Of a DNA stretch of 64,000 nt, positions 19,886-30,081 are shown one piece after another. Under the pieces are notes generated by a model. The model saw nothing but the letters and a program-made list of their open reading frames with translations. It was not told where the DNA came from and made no database searches. The DNA comes from Dehalococcoidia bacterium (GTDB lineage Bacteria > Chloroflexota > Dehalococcoidia > DSTF01 > JACRBR01), in NCBI GenBank assembly GCA_021731085.1, contig JAKFYB010000018.1:62001-126000 (forward strand), given 5' to 3'. Position 1 is the stretch's first letter; each line of letters opens with the position of its first letter. The translations under genes and the position numbers were made by a program.

Positions 19886-19909
19886 GTAGGGGCGCTGCTT
19901 GCCGCGCCC
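19886..19909. repeat. dispersed repeat C (GTAGGGGCGCTGCTTGCCGCGCCC)
   Basis: reverse-oriented relative at 44790-44813. Confidence 0.6.
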
Positions 19910-19961
19910 AGCTCCGTTCGTCGGCTAGGTGCCTGGCGAAAATCAGCGGCCATGAAGAACG

Positions 19962-19984
19962 GAGCGCGGGCTTTCAGCCTGCGC
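19962..19984. repeat. dispersed hairpin repeat A
   Basis: GAGCGCGGGCTTTCAGCCTGCGC. Confidence 0.75.
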
Positions 19985-20010
19985 GTTCTCGTCGACGAGC
20001 GTCAAAGTCA

Positions 20011-22461
20011 TCAACGAAGGTCATCGAAGTTCACTGTTGGCCGCGCCGCCGGCTCTTCTCCGAACCCAGGCTCAGGGGCCGCCGTCGGCACGCTCGTCGG
20101 CGCTACCATCACTGTCGGCGCTCCGACTGGATCGCCCGGTGTCGGCGCCGCTCCTGGCGCCGGAACCAACGCCGTTGCCTGTGGTCGCGGAGCTCCACCG
20201 CCTCCCCCGCCATAGACCCGCAGATACTCCTTCGCCAGGTACGACCGCCATTCAAGCAGTTCACCCGGCACGCTCGACAAATCCCGTGTCGTTCGCTCCC
20301 GCCCCAACAGTTCGCCGCCCCACCAATCCGCCGTCTGCTGTGCCAGCGCGGTCAGCGCGAAAGCCCCTTTGACGGATCGGCAGCGGGTGTCCTTCTGGAC
20401 AATGATCCCGCTCGGCACACACACCGTGGCCTCAACGATGCCCGCCGGCTTCACCCAGTCTCGGGCGGCTCGCCCCTCCAGCGCCTTCGCCATGACGTTG
20501 TGCCATGTCAAACCCGCGATCGTCGTGCTGAAGATATTTACCATCGGCGTGTTATCGCTGTTACCGACCCATACGCCAACTGCGAGGTCAGGCGTATAGC
20601 CAATCGTCCATGTGTCGCCGATGAGCTTCTTCTTCGTCGGATCTTCCTGGTCGTACGGTTCGCTTGTCCCCGTCTTCACCGCGACACGATGTCCCGCTAT
20701 GTTCAGGTTGCTCCCGCGACCGTACGTAATCTGGCGGTTCTCATCCTTCGAGAGGATGTCCGTTATCATATAGGCGTACTCAGGTTCGATCGCCGGCTCG
20801 AACTCTGGCGTCATGTTGTCCATCAACACATCGCCCTTCCGGTTCTTCACGAGCAACACTGACGTCGGTTCGAGGCGCCGGTTGCCTTCCGGCAACGACT
20901 GCGTCGATGGCACACCGGCCATCACACCATTGTTCGCGAACGTCGAGTACGCATACGTCATGTCGAGCAGCTTCACGTCCACTCCGCCCAATGTCATCGC
21001 TGGACCTAGTCCCTCGCGATCGAGCGTAGTGATGCCCATTGCCTTAGCCGTCGCCCGCACATTGTCGACTCCAACCCAGAGGATCGTCTTGAACGCCGGG
21101 ATGTTGAACGAGTTCCCCAGCGCCTGCTTCACCGTCATCGTGCCCCTGTTGCGCCCGTCCGGATTGCGCGGCTGGAATTCCTTGCCGTCTTCTTCCTTGT
21201 ACGTGATCGTCGAGTCAATGATTGGCCACTCCGGTCCCCAACCTTGCTTGAACGCGGTCGCATATGTGAATGGCTTGAGGGTCGACCCCGGCGAGTTGAG
21301 CGCTACGGCGTTGTTGACCTCGCCGTTGACGTCCTGCCGGAAGTAGTCGCGGCTCCCAACCATCGCCAGAATCTGTCCTGTCTCTGGCTGGATGACCACG
21401 ACGGATCCGTTGTGTCCGTTAGATGAAGCCTCATGCTGAAGGAGGCTCTCTTCCAGATAGGCATTCGCCATGTCATTGAGCGGCAAATCGAGTGTGGTCA
21501 ACACTTCTAGGCCACCGTGATACAACGCTTCCTCGCCGAGCGTGGCCTTCAGGTAGTCGGCGACGTACAGGACGAAGTGCGGCGCGAGAAACGGTCGCGG
21601 CTGCGGTTTCAGCGTAATCCTCTCGAGCTGCGCCCACGCGCGGGTCTCACTGTCGATCGCGCCATGCCGCTCCATCAGGGCGAGCACTTCGCCCTGCCTG
21701 CGCTTCGCCGCGTCATAGTCCGAAAATGGATCCCATCGCGTCGGGGACTGCGGTAGTCCAGCAAGGAACGCCGCCTGCGCCAGCGATAGATCCTTCGTGT
21801 GGATGCCGAAGTACGTCAGCGATGCCGACTCGATCCCGGTCGCGAGGTTCCCGTATGGGATCTCGTTCAAGTACCACTCGAGAATCTGCTCCTTTTCGTA
21901 CTCCTGCGTCATGCGGATCGCGAACACAACTTCCTTCGCCTTGCGTTCGAGCGACCGTTGTTCGCGCTCCTCAGGCGTGAAATAGATCTGCTTTACCAGT
22001 TGCTGCGTGATGGAACTCCCGCCGCTCCCTTCGAAGAAGCCGTCTCCAGGTTGCACGTTCTCGCGCACGGCCCGCGCCAAGCCCTGCACGCTGATGCCGG
22101 GGTTCGAATAAAAGCTTTCGTCCTCAGTCGCGATCGACGCCGCCTGGATCCAGAACCCCATCTCGTTTAGCGGAATGCGCTCTTGTTGGCCATATCCTTC
22201 GTCGAGGAACTGAAAAAGCAACGTCCCGTGCCGGTCATGGATGCGCGCTCCCCCTCCTCTGGCGGCAATTGCTTGCTCGGCCGAGACATAGTCTGTCGAA
22301 ACACGGTCCACGTATTGAAGCCCGGCAAGCGCGGAGCACCCGATGATGCTTAAAGTGACTGCAAGCGGGACGAACAGAAGCAGCAGACCAGCAGGAGGCC
22401 CTCCGCGCTCCTGGCGCCGCCTTCGCCGTAACCGCCGCCTGAGAATGTAGTCCTGGGTCAT
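20011..22461 (-). CDS. class A penicillin-binding protein (PBP1A-like)
   Basis: GGSSITQQLVKQIYF transglycosylase; PGSTLKPFTYA, KTGTSE transpeptidase motifs. Confidence 0.95.
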   Translation of the reverse strand: MTQDYILRRRLRRRRRQERGGPPAGLLLLFVPLAVTLSIIGCSALAGLQYVDRVSTDYVSAEQAIAARGGGARIHDRHGTLLFQFLDEGYGQQERIPLNEMGFWIQAASIATEDESFYSNPGISVQGLARAVRENVQPGDGFFEGSGGSSITQQLVKQIYFTPEEREQRSLERKAKEVVFAIRMTQEYEKEQILEWYLNEIPYGNLATGIESASLTYFGIHTKDLSLAQAAFLAGLPQSPTRWDPFSDYDAAKRRQGEVLALMERHGAIDSETRAWAQLERITLKPQPRPFLAPHFVLYVADYLKATLGEEALYHGGLEVLTTLDLPLNDMANAYLEESLLQHEASSNGHNGSVVVIQPETGQILAMVGSRDYFRQDVNGEVNNAVALNSPGSTLKPFTYATAFKQGWGPEWPIIDSTITYKEEDGKEFQPRNPDGRNRGTMTVKQALGNSFNIPAFKTILWVGVDNVRATAKAMGITTLDREGLGPAMTLGGVDVKLLDMTYAYSTFANNGVMAGVPSTQSLPEGNRRLEPTSVLLVKNRKGDVLMDNMTPEFEPAIEPEYAYMITDILSKDENRQITYGRGSNLNIAGHRVAVKTGTSEPYDQEDPTKKKLIGDTWTIGYTPDLAVGVWVGNSDNTPMVNIFSTTIAGLTWHNVMAKALEGRAARDWVKPAGIVEATVCVPSGIIVQKDTRCRSVKGAFALTALAQQTADWWGGELLGRERTTRDLSSVPGELLEWRSYLAKEYLRVYGGGGGGAPRPQATALVPAPGAAPTPGDPVGAPTVMVAPTSVPTAAPEPGFGEEPAARPTVNFDDLR

Positions 22462-22491
22462 TGCCGGTCCGATCCTGCTCTGGGGGGCTGG

Positions 22492-23049
22492 CTATCGTTC
22501 CGGCGCGTGACCGTTGTGGTTGCTGCTCTGCATAATCGTCGCGAACACCGGAACCGCTTGAGTCGCCACCTTGCCTGCACCACTACCGGTGATCGAAGCG
22601 GCCGCCCTTCCTGCACGCTCTTCGAGTCCGCAATACGGACACACGACCCACGCCGATTCAGTCAAGCGCTCGCAGCCGGGGCACGCAGCACCAACGTACG
22701 AAGCGCAATATGGGCACCGCACAAAGTCTGCCCGCAATGTGCGGTAGCAGTCCCTGCAACTCGGAGATTCCGCTGCATGTGCTGCGAGCGCCTGCATCTC
22801 CATGCGTCGTTCCGCGCGCTCCTCGATGGTCTCGCTTGGACGGAGGGCTACGTACAGGACCAACCCGGGGAGAAAAAACACGGCCGTGAACGCGATTGCA
22901 GCGAATTGCACCGCCGTGGAGTTCGTCCGCCGCTGGATGTCACCAGCGACCCAGACGACGGACGCTAGCCACAATATCACCGCATATGCCACCACGACGA
23001 GCACTGATGTCCACAATCCAGTCGACCAAATTCCAGCATCGTCGAGCAT
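22492..23049 (-). CDS. membrane protein with double zinc ribbon
   Basis: two TM helices; CRDCYRTL...CPYC...CPGC...CPYCG. Confidence 0.8.
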   Translation of the reverse strand: MLDDAGIWSTGLWTSVLVVVAYAVILWLASVVWVAGDIQRRTNSTAVQFAAIAFTAVFFLPGLVLYVALRPSETIEERAERRMEMQALAAHAAESPSCRDCYRTLRADFVRCPYCASYVGAACPGCERLTESAWVVCPYCGLEERAGRAAASITGSGAGKVATQAVPVFATIMQSSNHNGHAPER

Positions 23050-23227
23050 GACGGATCTCCTTAGCGCCTGTGGGGGATTGATGACTTAGTTTGCGGTTTC
23101 TGCATTGCATCAGCATTGCAAGCATCAGGCCGATGTTTAGGTCACGTTGCGAGCAACCGATCAGCCAAACACGAGTTCGCCGCGCGCAGCAACACGAGGA
23201 CACAGCGATCAGGTCGCATATGATGTA

Positions 23228-23243
23228 TGTTTCACGTGAAACA
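23228..23243. promoter_or_regulatory. parS site (ParB-binding) TGTTTCACGTGAAACA
   Basis: exact 16-bp match to the canonical parS palindrome. Confidence 0.9.
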
Positions 23244-23320
23244 TCACCACTTGCCTGCGACGCGGCGAGAGCCGAATGGTTAGATCCGGCTCTCGCCCAC
23301 ATAGACCTGCAACGGAGGCC

Positions 23321-23779
23321 TCAGGCCGATCGCTTGATCTCCCCACGCCAGCCGCCTGTCTCGCGGCCACGCTCCTCGATGAACGTCTTGAACCGGTCGA
23401 GGTCACCTTCGACCCGCCGCCCAACGAACCCCATCATGTCTCCCGCCTTCTCGACGAAGCCATCCGGGTCGTAATCCATCTGCAGCATCACGCGCGTCTT
23501 CGTGTCGTCAATGTGGTGGAACGTCACGACTCCGCCGTTCTCGGCGCCGTCCTCTGCGCACCACGCGATGCGCTGATCCGGTGTCTGCTCGGTAATCTTG
23601 GCGTCCCACTCCTTAACTTGGCCGCCGATCTCCGCCTTCCAGTGCACGCGGTCGTCGCCCATCTGCTTGACCGCCTCAACCCCTTCCATGAACTGCGGAA
23701 ACTCTTCAAATTGCGTCCACTGGTTGTAGACGGCCCGCACGGGCGCCTCCACATCTATGCTCTTCTCGATTCGGGCCAT
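23321..23779 (-). CDS. SRPBCC / cyclase-dehydrase family protein
   Basis: MARIEKSIDVEAPVRAVYNQWTQFEEFPQFMEGVEAVKQ. Confidence 0.9.
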   Translation of the reverse strand: MARIEKSIDVEAPVRAVYNQWTQFEEFPQFMEGVEAVKQMGDDRVHWKAEIGGQVKEWDAKITEQTPDQRIAWCAEDGAENGGVVTFHHIDDTKTRVMLQMDYDPDGFVEKAGDMMGFVGRRVEGDLDRFKTFIEERGRETGGWRGEIKRSA

Positions 23780-23931
23780 GTCCGTTTGCTCCTTCTAAGA
23801 GAGTATTGCTTCGTCGCAACGCCACTCTATGCCCCTCGCCGCAACCTTTCCGCGAACGCCGCGCAACCGCCCGTTGCAGTGGCATTGCATCGGCCCAGTA
23901 CAATGCTCTTACACGGTTATAGGAGTTCACC

Positions 23932-24333
23932 ATGGCCTACTTCCTCGCCAAAACCGAACCCACCACCTACTCCATCGACGACCTCAAGCGCGACAAGAAG
24001 ACCGAATGGGACGGCGTCCGAAACCCCGCCGCTGTCAACGCGATCAAGGGCATGAAGCCGGGCGACACCGTCATCATCTACCACTCCGGCAAGGACAAGG
24101 CGATCGTCGGCCTCGCCCAGGTCGCCTCCGCCCCACGCCCAGACCCAAACGATGACCGCAGCTGGGTCGCAGACTTCAAGTACCTGAAGCACGCGAAGAA
24201 CCCCGTCACGCTCAAGCAAGTGAAGGAATCCCACAGGTTCGACGACTTCGCCCTCGTCCGCATGGGCCGCCTCAGCACAATGTCCGCCCCAGACGCCTTC
24301 TACAAATGGCTCGAATCCGAAGGCGCATTCTAG
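23932..24333 (+). CDS. EVE domain protein
   Basis: MAYFLAKTEPTTYSIDDL...WDGVRNPAA...MKPGDTVIIYHSG. Confidence 0.92.
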   Translation: MAYFLAKTEPTTYSIDDLKRDKKTEWDGVRNPAAVNAIKGMKPGDTVIIYHSGKDKAIVGLAQVASAPRPDPNDDRSWVADFKYLKHAKNPVTLKQVKESHRFDDFALVRMGRLSTMSAPDAFYKWLESEGAF

Positions 24334-24390
24334 GCTTAGAGAGGGATCATAGCCGCCCCCGGGCTGTGCGCGCGCATGCGCCAATGGTGA

Positions 24391-24406
24391 TGTTTCACGT
24401 GAAACA
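24391..24406. promoter_or_regulatory. parS site (ParB-binding) TGTTTCACGTGAAACA
   Basis: exact match, embedded in a 28-bp perfect palindrome 24385-24412. Confidence 0.9.
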
Positions 24407-24420
24407 TCACCACCTGGCGG

Positions 24421-24448
24421 TGTAGGGGCCGACCTATGTGTCGGCCCG
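24421..24448. repeat. dispersed repeat C-like (TGTAGGGGCCGACCTATGTGTCGGCCCG)
   Basis: hairpin GGCCGAC/GTCGGCC. Confidence 0.5.
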
Positions 24449-24704
24449 CTGCGGCCACCGAATGTGTGGATCCCGCGATACGAGCAGACGGAGCCGCTGC
24501 CGACGAGTAGCTTGTCAGGTGACATTCCGTCGTGCCAACGCGCCGGGACGTGAAACGACCTCGTGTCTCCACGAGGTCGTTTGCTCCCCCACGTATGCTC
24601 GGCGGCTCAGCAGCGTCGGCCGCGACCCTGAAAGCAGCGCGCCACAAGCTCAACCGTTCACGCACAGTATCGACACCAGCGGTGCACAACTGTTGCTTGG
24701 GCTC

Positions 24705-25601
24705 CTAGCCAATGCTCCAGCGCAACTCCGTCCGCGCGACCATCGCGCCGCCCGGCTCCACAACCGACATTCCGGTATCCGCCACGCCACGCGCAGCCAT
24801 GTTGAACGCGTCCGGCGCGCATGTCTGTGGCTCGACACAGAACCCGCGATCTGACTGCGTGTACACGACCGCATGTCGACAATTCTCACTCGACGTCATC
24901 GTCAGCAGAATATCGCCCCACCGAATCTCCATCGGTTGTCGAACGCCCACGTAGAAGTCGTCCAGCTGCCGCCCCTCGATCCCCGGACACTCCCCAAGAT
25001 CAGCATCGCCGGAAGGCGCGTTGACTGCGCCTGTCGGAATGAGGTCTGCTTTCGAGTCGTAGTGCCCTGCAGCCGCGACGCGCACACGGGGAACGGTGCC
25101 GGCTCGTACATCGCGCCGAAACCAGGGGTGCCATCCCACACCGGCGGGGATTGATTCCGTGCCCTCGTTCTGCACAGTCAGCGCCAATTGCGCGCCGTTT
25201 TCTAGAACCCGGATTTCGTGCGACAACCGCGAGGGAAACGGCCACTCCACGCTCGACGTAAGTGTTACCTCCAACCGGCACGAAACCTCGCCGACATACA
25301 CGGCCTTCCAAGGCACATAGACGCCCCGCCCATGAATCGAGTGTACGCCGTCATTCGACGGCAGCTCATAAAACGTACCCTGCCACTCGAACCGCGCGCC
25401 ATCGATGCGCCCTGGCCACGGCGTCATCGGGTAGCAGCCCCACAGCAGGGGTTCGTCGAGGAGCGTCTGCAAGTCGTCGGGTGCCACGAGTAGCGGCAAC
25501 CAGGCATCACCATCGAGGATCTCGATCTGTACGATGCGGCCGCCCGCTTCCGGCGCGATGAGCACCCGCGTTCGACCGGCCGTCAGTGAAATCGTGTCCA
25601 T
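24705..25601 (-). CDS. aldose 1-epimerase family protein
   Basis: EAGGRIVQIEI, LLWGCYPMTPWPGRI, HSIHGRG, GWHPWFRR. Confidence 0.85.
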   Translation of the reverse strand: MDTISLTAGRTRVLIAPEAGGRIVQIEILDGDAWLPLLVAPDDLQTLLDEPLLWGCYPMTPWPGRIDGARFEWQGTFYELPSNDGVHSIHGRGVYVPWKAVYVGEVSCRLEVTLTSSVEWPFPSRLSHEIRVLENGAQLALTVQNEGTESIPAGVGWHPWFRRDVRAGTVPRVRVAAAGHYDSKADLIPTGAVNAPSGDADLGECPGIEGRQLDDFYVGVRQPMEIRWGDILLTMTSSENCRHAVVYTQSDRGFCVEPQTCAPDAFNMAARGVADTGMSVVEPGGAMVARTELRWSIG

Positions 25602-25625
25602 TCGTGGCTCAGTGGAGAAGTGGTT

Positions 25626-25693
25626 GGCGGACTAGGATTCGAACCTAGATTCACGGCTTCAAAGGCCGCTGTCCTACCATTGAACGATCCGCC
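25626..25693 (-). tRNA. tRNA-Gln (anticodon UUG)
   Basis: acceptor GGCGGAT/GTCCGCC, anticodon stem GCGGC-CTTTGAA-GCCGT, T-arm CTAGG-TTCGAAT-CCTAG. Confidence 0.9.
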
Positions 25694-25725
25694 AGCAGCA
25701 CCCAATGGTAGCGCAGCCGTAGCGC

Positions 25726-25758
25726 CAGCCGGAGCGCAGCCGGAGCGCAGCCGGAGCG
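25726..25758. repeat. tandem repeat, three exact 11-mers CAGCCGGAGCG
   Basis: direct reading; degenerate copies flank it. Confidence 0.9.
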
Positions 25759-25847
25759 CAACCGATTGCCCGAAGGCACGGCTCGATCAATAGTGTTCCG
25801 GCGTGCGCGGTGGCGCGCGCACGACATAGGGGAGTTCTGGAGGGATT

Positions 25848-27005
25848 ATGCCATCATTCGCGCTCACCGTTGAGACCGTATTCGGCGACGGCTGCATCGC
25901 CGAGCTAGGTCAGCGGGCCAAGGCCAAGGGCTACAAGCATGCGCTCATCGTCACGGACCCCGGCATCAAGGCCGCCGGCATCCTTGACTCGATCATGGCG
26001 TCGCTGGACGAACAGGGCGTCGCCCACAGCGTCTACGACAATGTCACGCCGAACCCGACAGTTGCCGAGGTAGACGGCGGCGCAAAGGCGATGAATGACG
26101 GCGACGCGGACTTCGTTATCGGAGTAGGCGGTGGTAGCGCCATCGACGCCGCAAAGGGCATCGCTGTGTTCAGCGCAATGGGCGGCGAGTCATCTAAGAC
26201 CTACCTGTTCGGCGCCGGCACGGTCCCATTCCCGAACCAGATGAAGCCGCTGTTCGCCGTCCCGACGACATGCGGTACTGGCAGCGAGATCTCGCCCGCC
26301 GCCGTCATCACCGACCCGGACACGCACTACAAGCACCTGATGCTCAACTGTACGCCGCACATTGCCTTCCTGGACCCCAACCTCGTAGCCAAGATGCCGC
26401 CACCGATCACCGCCGCCACCGGCATGGACGCGCTCACCCACGCCATCGAGGCGTACGTGAACCCCGGCAATACGCCCTTCACGCGCATGTTCGCGACGCG
26501 CGCCATCCAACAGATCAGCTCGAACCTGCGCCAGGCAGTGAACGGCCCCGACCGGCCCTCCGCCCTCCGCAACATGCTCTACGCCGCTGACATCGCTGGC
26601 CAGTCGATGTCGCAGGGCCTCGGCCAGGTGCACGGCCTCTCGCACGTCGTCAGTGGTCGTCTAGGCACGCCGCATGGCGTGGCGAACGCCATCCTTCTGT
26701 CACAGGTGATGGAGTTCCACAACGACTTCCTGTCGCCGCAGCTCTCCGAGATCGCGCCGCTCATGGGCATCAACGCACACGGTATGGACGCGAAGAAGGC
26801 CGCAAAGGAAGTCGTCACCCAGATCCGCGCCCTGCGAGACGAGATCAAGATCCCGTCGAAGCTCAGCGACCCAAGCGTCGGCATGTCGGAGTCCGACGTC
26901 GCGCAGTTCGTCGAGGACGCCCAGAAGTCGCAGGGCGTGTTCATCGCCGCTCCGCGCGCGGCATCGGCCGAAGACCTCGCGGCTATCTACAAGAGCGCAC
27001 TGTAG
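25848..27005 (+). CDS. iron-containing alcohol dehydrogenase
   Basis: IGVGGGSAIDAAKGIAV, PTTCGTGSE, MDALTHAIEAYV, HGVANAILL. Confidence 0.95.
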   Translation: MPSFALTVETVFGDGCIAELGQRAKAKGYKHALIVTDPGIKAAGILDSIMASLDEQGVAHSVYDNVTPNPTVAEVDGGAKAMNDGDADFVIGVGGGSAIDAAKGIAVFSAMGGESSKTYLFGAGTVPFPNQMKPLFAVPTTCGTGSEISPAAVITDPDTHYKHLMLNCTPHIAFLDPNLVAKMPPPITAATGMDALTHAIEAYVNPGNTPFTRMFATRAIQQISSNLRQAVNGPDRPSALRNMLYAADIAGQSMSQGLGQVHGLSHVVSGRLGTPHGVANAILLSQVMEFHNDFLSPQLSEIAPLMGINAHGMDAKKAAKEVVTQIRALRDEIKIPSKLSDPSVGMSESDVAQFVEDAQKSQGVFIAAPRAASAEDLAAIYKSAL

Positions 27006-27112
27006 GACACTACCGTTAACGAGCGTGAAGGCGCGGCGTGATGGCCGCGCCTTCACGCTGTCTCGCGCAGTCGCTATCATCAGTTCAAACCCACCACGCA
27101 TGGAGGCACACG

Positions 27113-27634
27113 TTGGCGCGCAAATTGTTTGAAGTCCGCGATTCTCCGATCCACGGTAAGGGAGTCTTCGCCATCCGCCCCATCCCCCGCGGCACGACGA
27201 TCGTCGAGTACACCGGCGAGCGCATCTCCTGGGACGAAGCAGACCGACGCGAAGAAGAGAAGGACGACGGCGATACCCACACGATGCTCTTCACCGTGAG
27301 CAAAAAGGTCGTCATCGACGCGACCCGGCGCGGCAGCGACGCGCGCTATGTGAACCACTCGTGCTGGGGTAATTGCCGCACCTTCATCGATAAAGATCGC
27401 GTGTACATCGAGTCGCGCCGGAACATCCAGCCGGAAGAGGAACTCTTCTACGACTACAAACTCTCGATGGACGGCGCGAAGATCACGAAGAAACTAAGGA
27501 AGGCGTACGCCTGCCGCTGCGGCTCGTCCAAGTGCCGCGGCACGCTCTTGTTCGAACCCAAGCAACGCGCGAAGAAGCCAACGGCCAGCGCTGTGGCTGA
27601 ACGGCCGAAGGCAGCAAGGGCGGCGAAGAAATAA
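27113..27634 (+). CDS. SET-domain protein lysine methyltransferase with post-SET Cys motif
   Basis: SPIHGKGVFA, YVNHSCWGNC, ELFYDYKL, CRCGSSKCRGTL; TTG start with GGAGG. Confidence 0.9.
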   Translation: MARKLFEVRDSPIHGKGVFAIRPIPRGTTIVEYTGERISWDEADRREEEKDDGDTHTMLFTVSKKVVIDATRRGSDARYVNHSCWGNCRTFIDKDRVYIESRRNIQPEEELFYDYKLSMDGAKITKKLRKAYACRCGSSKCRGTLLFEPKQRAKKPTASAVAERPKAARAAKK

Positions 27635-27644
27635 CTGTGTCGAC

Positions 27645-28154
27645 GTGAGGACGCTTGCGCCGGTCACGCTTGTTCGCCCTCCAATTCGAATCTACACTGA
27701 CACCGTGAACGTGGATTATGGCATCGACCTGGACGAAGTCCGGCGCGTCATCGATGGCGCTGAGGTGCTCGTCATCCGATTCTCCGTCACTGACCGCCGC
27801 CTCCTGATCGACTCACGCTCGAATGAACACGCAGGCCCAATGATCCGCGTCGTGCCGCCCGCACAGTCCGCCGAGGAACGCTTCCGCGCGATCAAGGTGC
27901 TACGCCCGCGCTTCCGCGTCCCACAGCGCGTCGTCACGTTCCACTGGCCGCGCCACGCCCGCGCGATGTCCGAGGCCGGCGTTTGGGATCACCTCGTCCG
28001 CCGCCTCGTCGCCTGCGGCATCGAGAACACCGGTGAGTGCGACGACGCCTATGCCGAACTGCTCCGCGAAGAACACGCAGTCGAGGCGCGCGCCATCGTC
28101 GGCGGCGAGGGATTTCAGACGGTCTGGCCGGCAGGAGTTGCCGCCGATGAGTGA
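27645..28154 (+). CDS. hypothetical protein
   Basis: intact ORF, overlaps next gene start; GTG 27705 may be true start. Confidence 0.6.
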   Translation: MRTLAPVTLVRPPIRIYTDTVNVDYGIDLDEVRRVIDGAEVLVIRFSVTDRRLLIDSRSNEHAGPMIRVVPPAQSAEERFRAIKVLRPRFRVPQRVVTFHWPRHARAMSEAGVWDHLVRRLVACGIENTGECDDAYAELLREEHAVEARAIVGGEGFQTVWPAGVAADE

Positions 28155-29184
28155 CCGCATACTCGACTTGCGCAGCGACACCGTCACCGTGCCGTCCGCC
28201 GAAATGCGCCGCGCGATGTACGAGGCGGAGGTCGGCGACGACGTCTTCGGCGAAGATCCAACCGTGCGCCGTCTCGAGGAGATGGCTGCTGAGGTCACCG
28301 GCAAAGAAGCAGCGTTGTTCGTGTCGAGTGGGTCGATGGGCAACCTCATCGCATTGCTCTCCCACTGCCAGCGCGCCGACGAGGCGATCTGTGGCAGCGA
28401 GGCCCACGTCCTGCACTACGAGGTCGGCGGCGCAGGCGGCGTCGCCTCCGTCACACTGCGCGCGGCCCGAAATGACGCACGCGGCCGCCTGGATCCCGCC
28501 GAGGTGGAGTCCCTAATCCGCGGCGAGAACGTGCACACGCCACGCACGTCACTCCTCATGCTCGAAAACACGCACAACCGCTGCTCCGGCGCGGTCATCT
28601 CGGTCGAGGACACGCAGCAGCTGTGCGACCTCGCCCATCAGCACGGCGTGGCCGTACACATCGACGGCGCCCGCATCTTCAATGCGGCGCTCGCGCTAGG
28701 CGTACCTCTAGCCGACGTCGCGGGGACTGCGGATTCGGTGGGCTTTTGCCTCTCGAAAGGGCTCGGTGCACCCGTCGGCTCGCTCGTCTGCGGCGACGGT
28801 GCCTTCATCTCCAGCGCCCGAAAGAATCGCAAGATGCTGGGCGGTGGAATGCGGCAAGCAGGCATCATCGCCGCAGCCGGTGTCTGGGCCCTCCAGAACA
28901 TGGTCGAGCGCATGGCGGAGGATCACGCGAACGCAAAAGTTCTTGCCTACGGTCTCGCCGAGATTCCCACGATCGACCTCCAACCCGACACGATCGAGAC
29001 GAACATCGTCATCTTCCGCACCAGCGATGCCGTCGGCTACGCGCGAGCGCTGAAGGCCAGCGGCGTCCTCTGTACGATGCCCGGTCCCGACCGCCTCCGC
29101 ATGGTTACCCACTACGGGATCGAACGGGCGGACATCGACACGGTGCTCGTACGCGCCCGCGGTGCCGCGTTGGCCGCCGTATGA
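28147..29184 (+). CDS. ltaE: low-specificity L-threonine aldolase
   Basis: [49 protein letters not shown] region. Confidence 0.92.
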   Translation: MSDRILDLRSDTVTVPSAEMRRAMYEAEVGDDVFGEDPTVRRLEEMAAEVTGKEAALFVSSGSMGNLIALLSHCQRADEAICGSEAHVLHYEVGGAGGVASVTLRAARNDARGRLDPAEVESLIRGENVHTPRTSLLMLENTHNRCSGAVISVEDTQQLCDLAHQHGVAVHIDGARIFNAALALGVPLADVAGTADSVGFCLSKGLGAPVGSLVCGDGAFISSARKNRKMLGGGMRQAGIIAAAGVWALQNMVERMAEDHANAKVLAYGLAEIPTIDLQPDTIETNIVIFRTSDAVGYARALKASGVLCTMPGPDRLRMVTHYGIERADIDTVLVRARGAALAAV

Positions 29185-30005
29185 CGAGCCAGGGCAAAGG
29201 ACAAACAGCAAAGGGCAGAGGGATTCGGGCTACAGCTTTGCTCTTTGGCCTTGGCTCTCTGCTATTCTTCGCCGCATGCTCTCAGCTCGAAGAGCCCGAC
29301 ACACGCGACATCGTCGAGAACATCCCCTTCGCCGCCGGCGACGAACTAACGTACACGCTGAAGGACGGCGACGAGGTCATCGGTACGACGATACTCTCCG
29401 TTGAAGACGGCGTCGACGGCGCCTTGGTGCTCACGCAGCGATCATCCGACGACGAAGGCAACGTCGACGAGGCGTCTGTCGAAGTGGAAGCGGACACGCT
29501 GAAGCCCATTCGCGGCACCCGCAGCATCCTCGACGACGTGCAGCGCAACGTCGGCGAGTCCTGCTACCAGATCGAGGGCGAGAATCGCTGCGACGATGAA
29601 GATCTCGACCCGAGCGAGTGCGACGCCGGCATCGTCGTCCGCATCGAGGAACAGGTGTTCGAGCCACCGGACGAAGAAGAGCCGAGCATCCCGCGCCGCG
29701 CGCCACTCTGTGTGCCCGAACACGCGTACGACAACGACACATCGCTCTTCATCTGGCGCACGATCGCCTTTGAGGAGGATTATCTCGCCAATTACAAGAC
29801 GGTGCTAACGGGCACCCGCCGCATCCAGACCGTCCGCATCGAAGTCGTCGGACGCACGACCGAGACGCCCATCGGCGAGCGCGACGCCTGGATCGTCGTC
29901 ATCGCCGCCGACGGTAAACAGCAGCGCGCCTGGTTCAGCACAGACGACGATCACGTCATGCTCGCCTACCAGAATGAAGGCTTCACCTTCGAACTACAGG
30001 ACTGA
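29181..30005 (+). CDS. lipoprotein of unknown function
   Basis: signal peptide with lipobox FFAACSQ; ATGA overlap with upstream stop. Confidence 0.7.
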   Translation: MTSQGKGQTAKGRGIRATALLFGLGSLLFFAACSQLEEPDTRDIVENIPFAAGDELTYTLKDGDEVIGTTILSVEDGVDGALVLTQRSSDDEGNVDEASVEVEADTLKPIRGTRSILDDVQRNVGESCYQIEGENRCDDEDLDPSECDAGIVVRIEEQVFEPPDEEEPSIPRRAPLCVPEHAYDNDTSLFIWRTIAFEEDYLANYKTVLTGTRRIQTVRIEVVGRTTETPIGERDAWIVVIAADGKQQRAWFSTDDDHVMLAYQNEGFTFELQD

Positions 30006-30017
30006 TGGAGACAACCC

Positions 30018-30039
30018 TAGCGCGGGCCTTCAGCCCGCG
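30018..30039. repeat. dispersed hairpin repeat A
   Basis: TAGCGCGGGCCTTCAGCCCGCG. Confidence 0.8.
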
Positions 30040-30081
30040 TGTGTTACTCGCGACCAATCACCAATCTCGAATCACCACAAC

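Noticed and set aside
25709-25764. Short tandem repeats as possible CRISPR
   Set aside because: 11-bp units without spacers; simple tandem repeat.
28623-29180. N-terminal extension of ORF 28623-30005
   Set aside because: Overlaps threonine aldolase out of frame; real start is ATG 29181 before a signal peptide.
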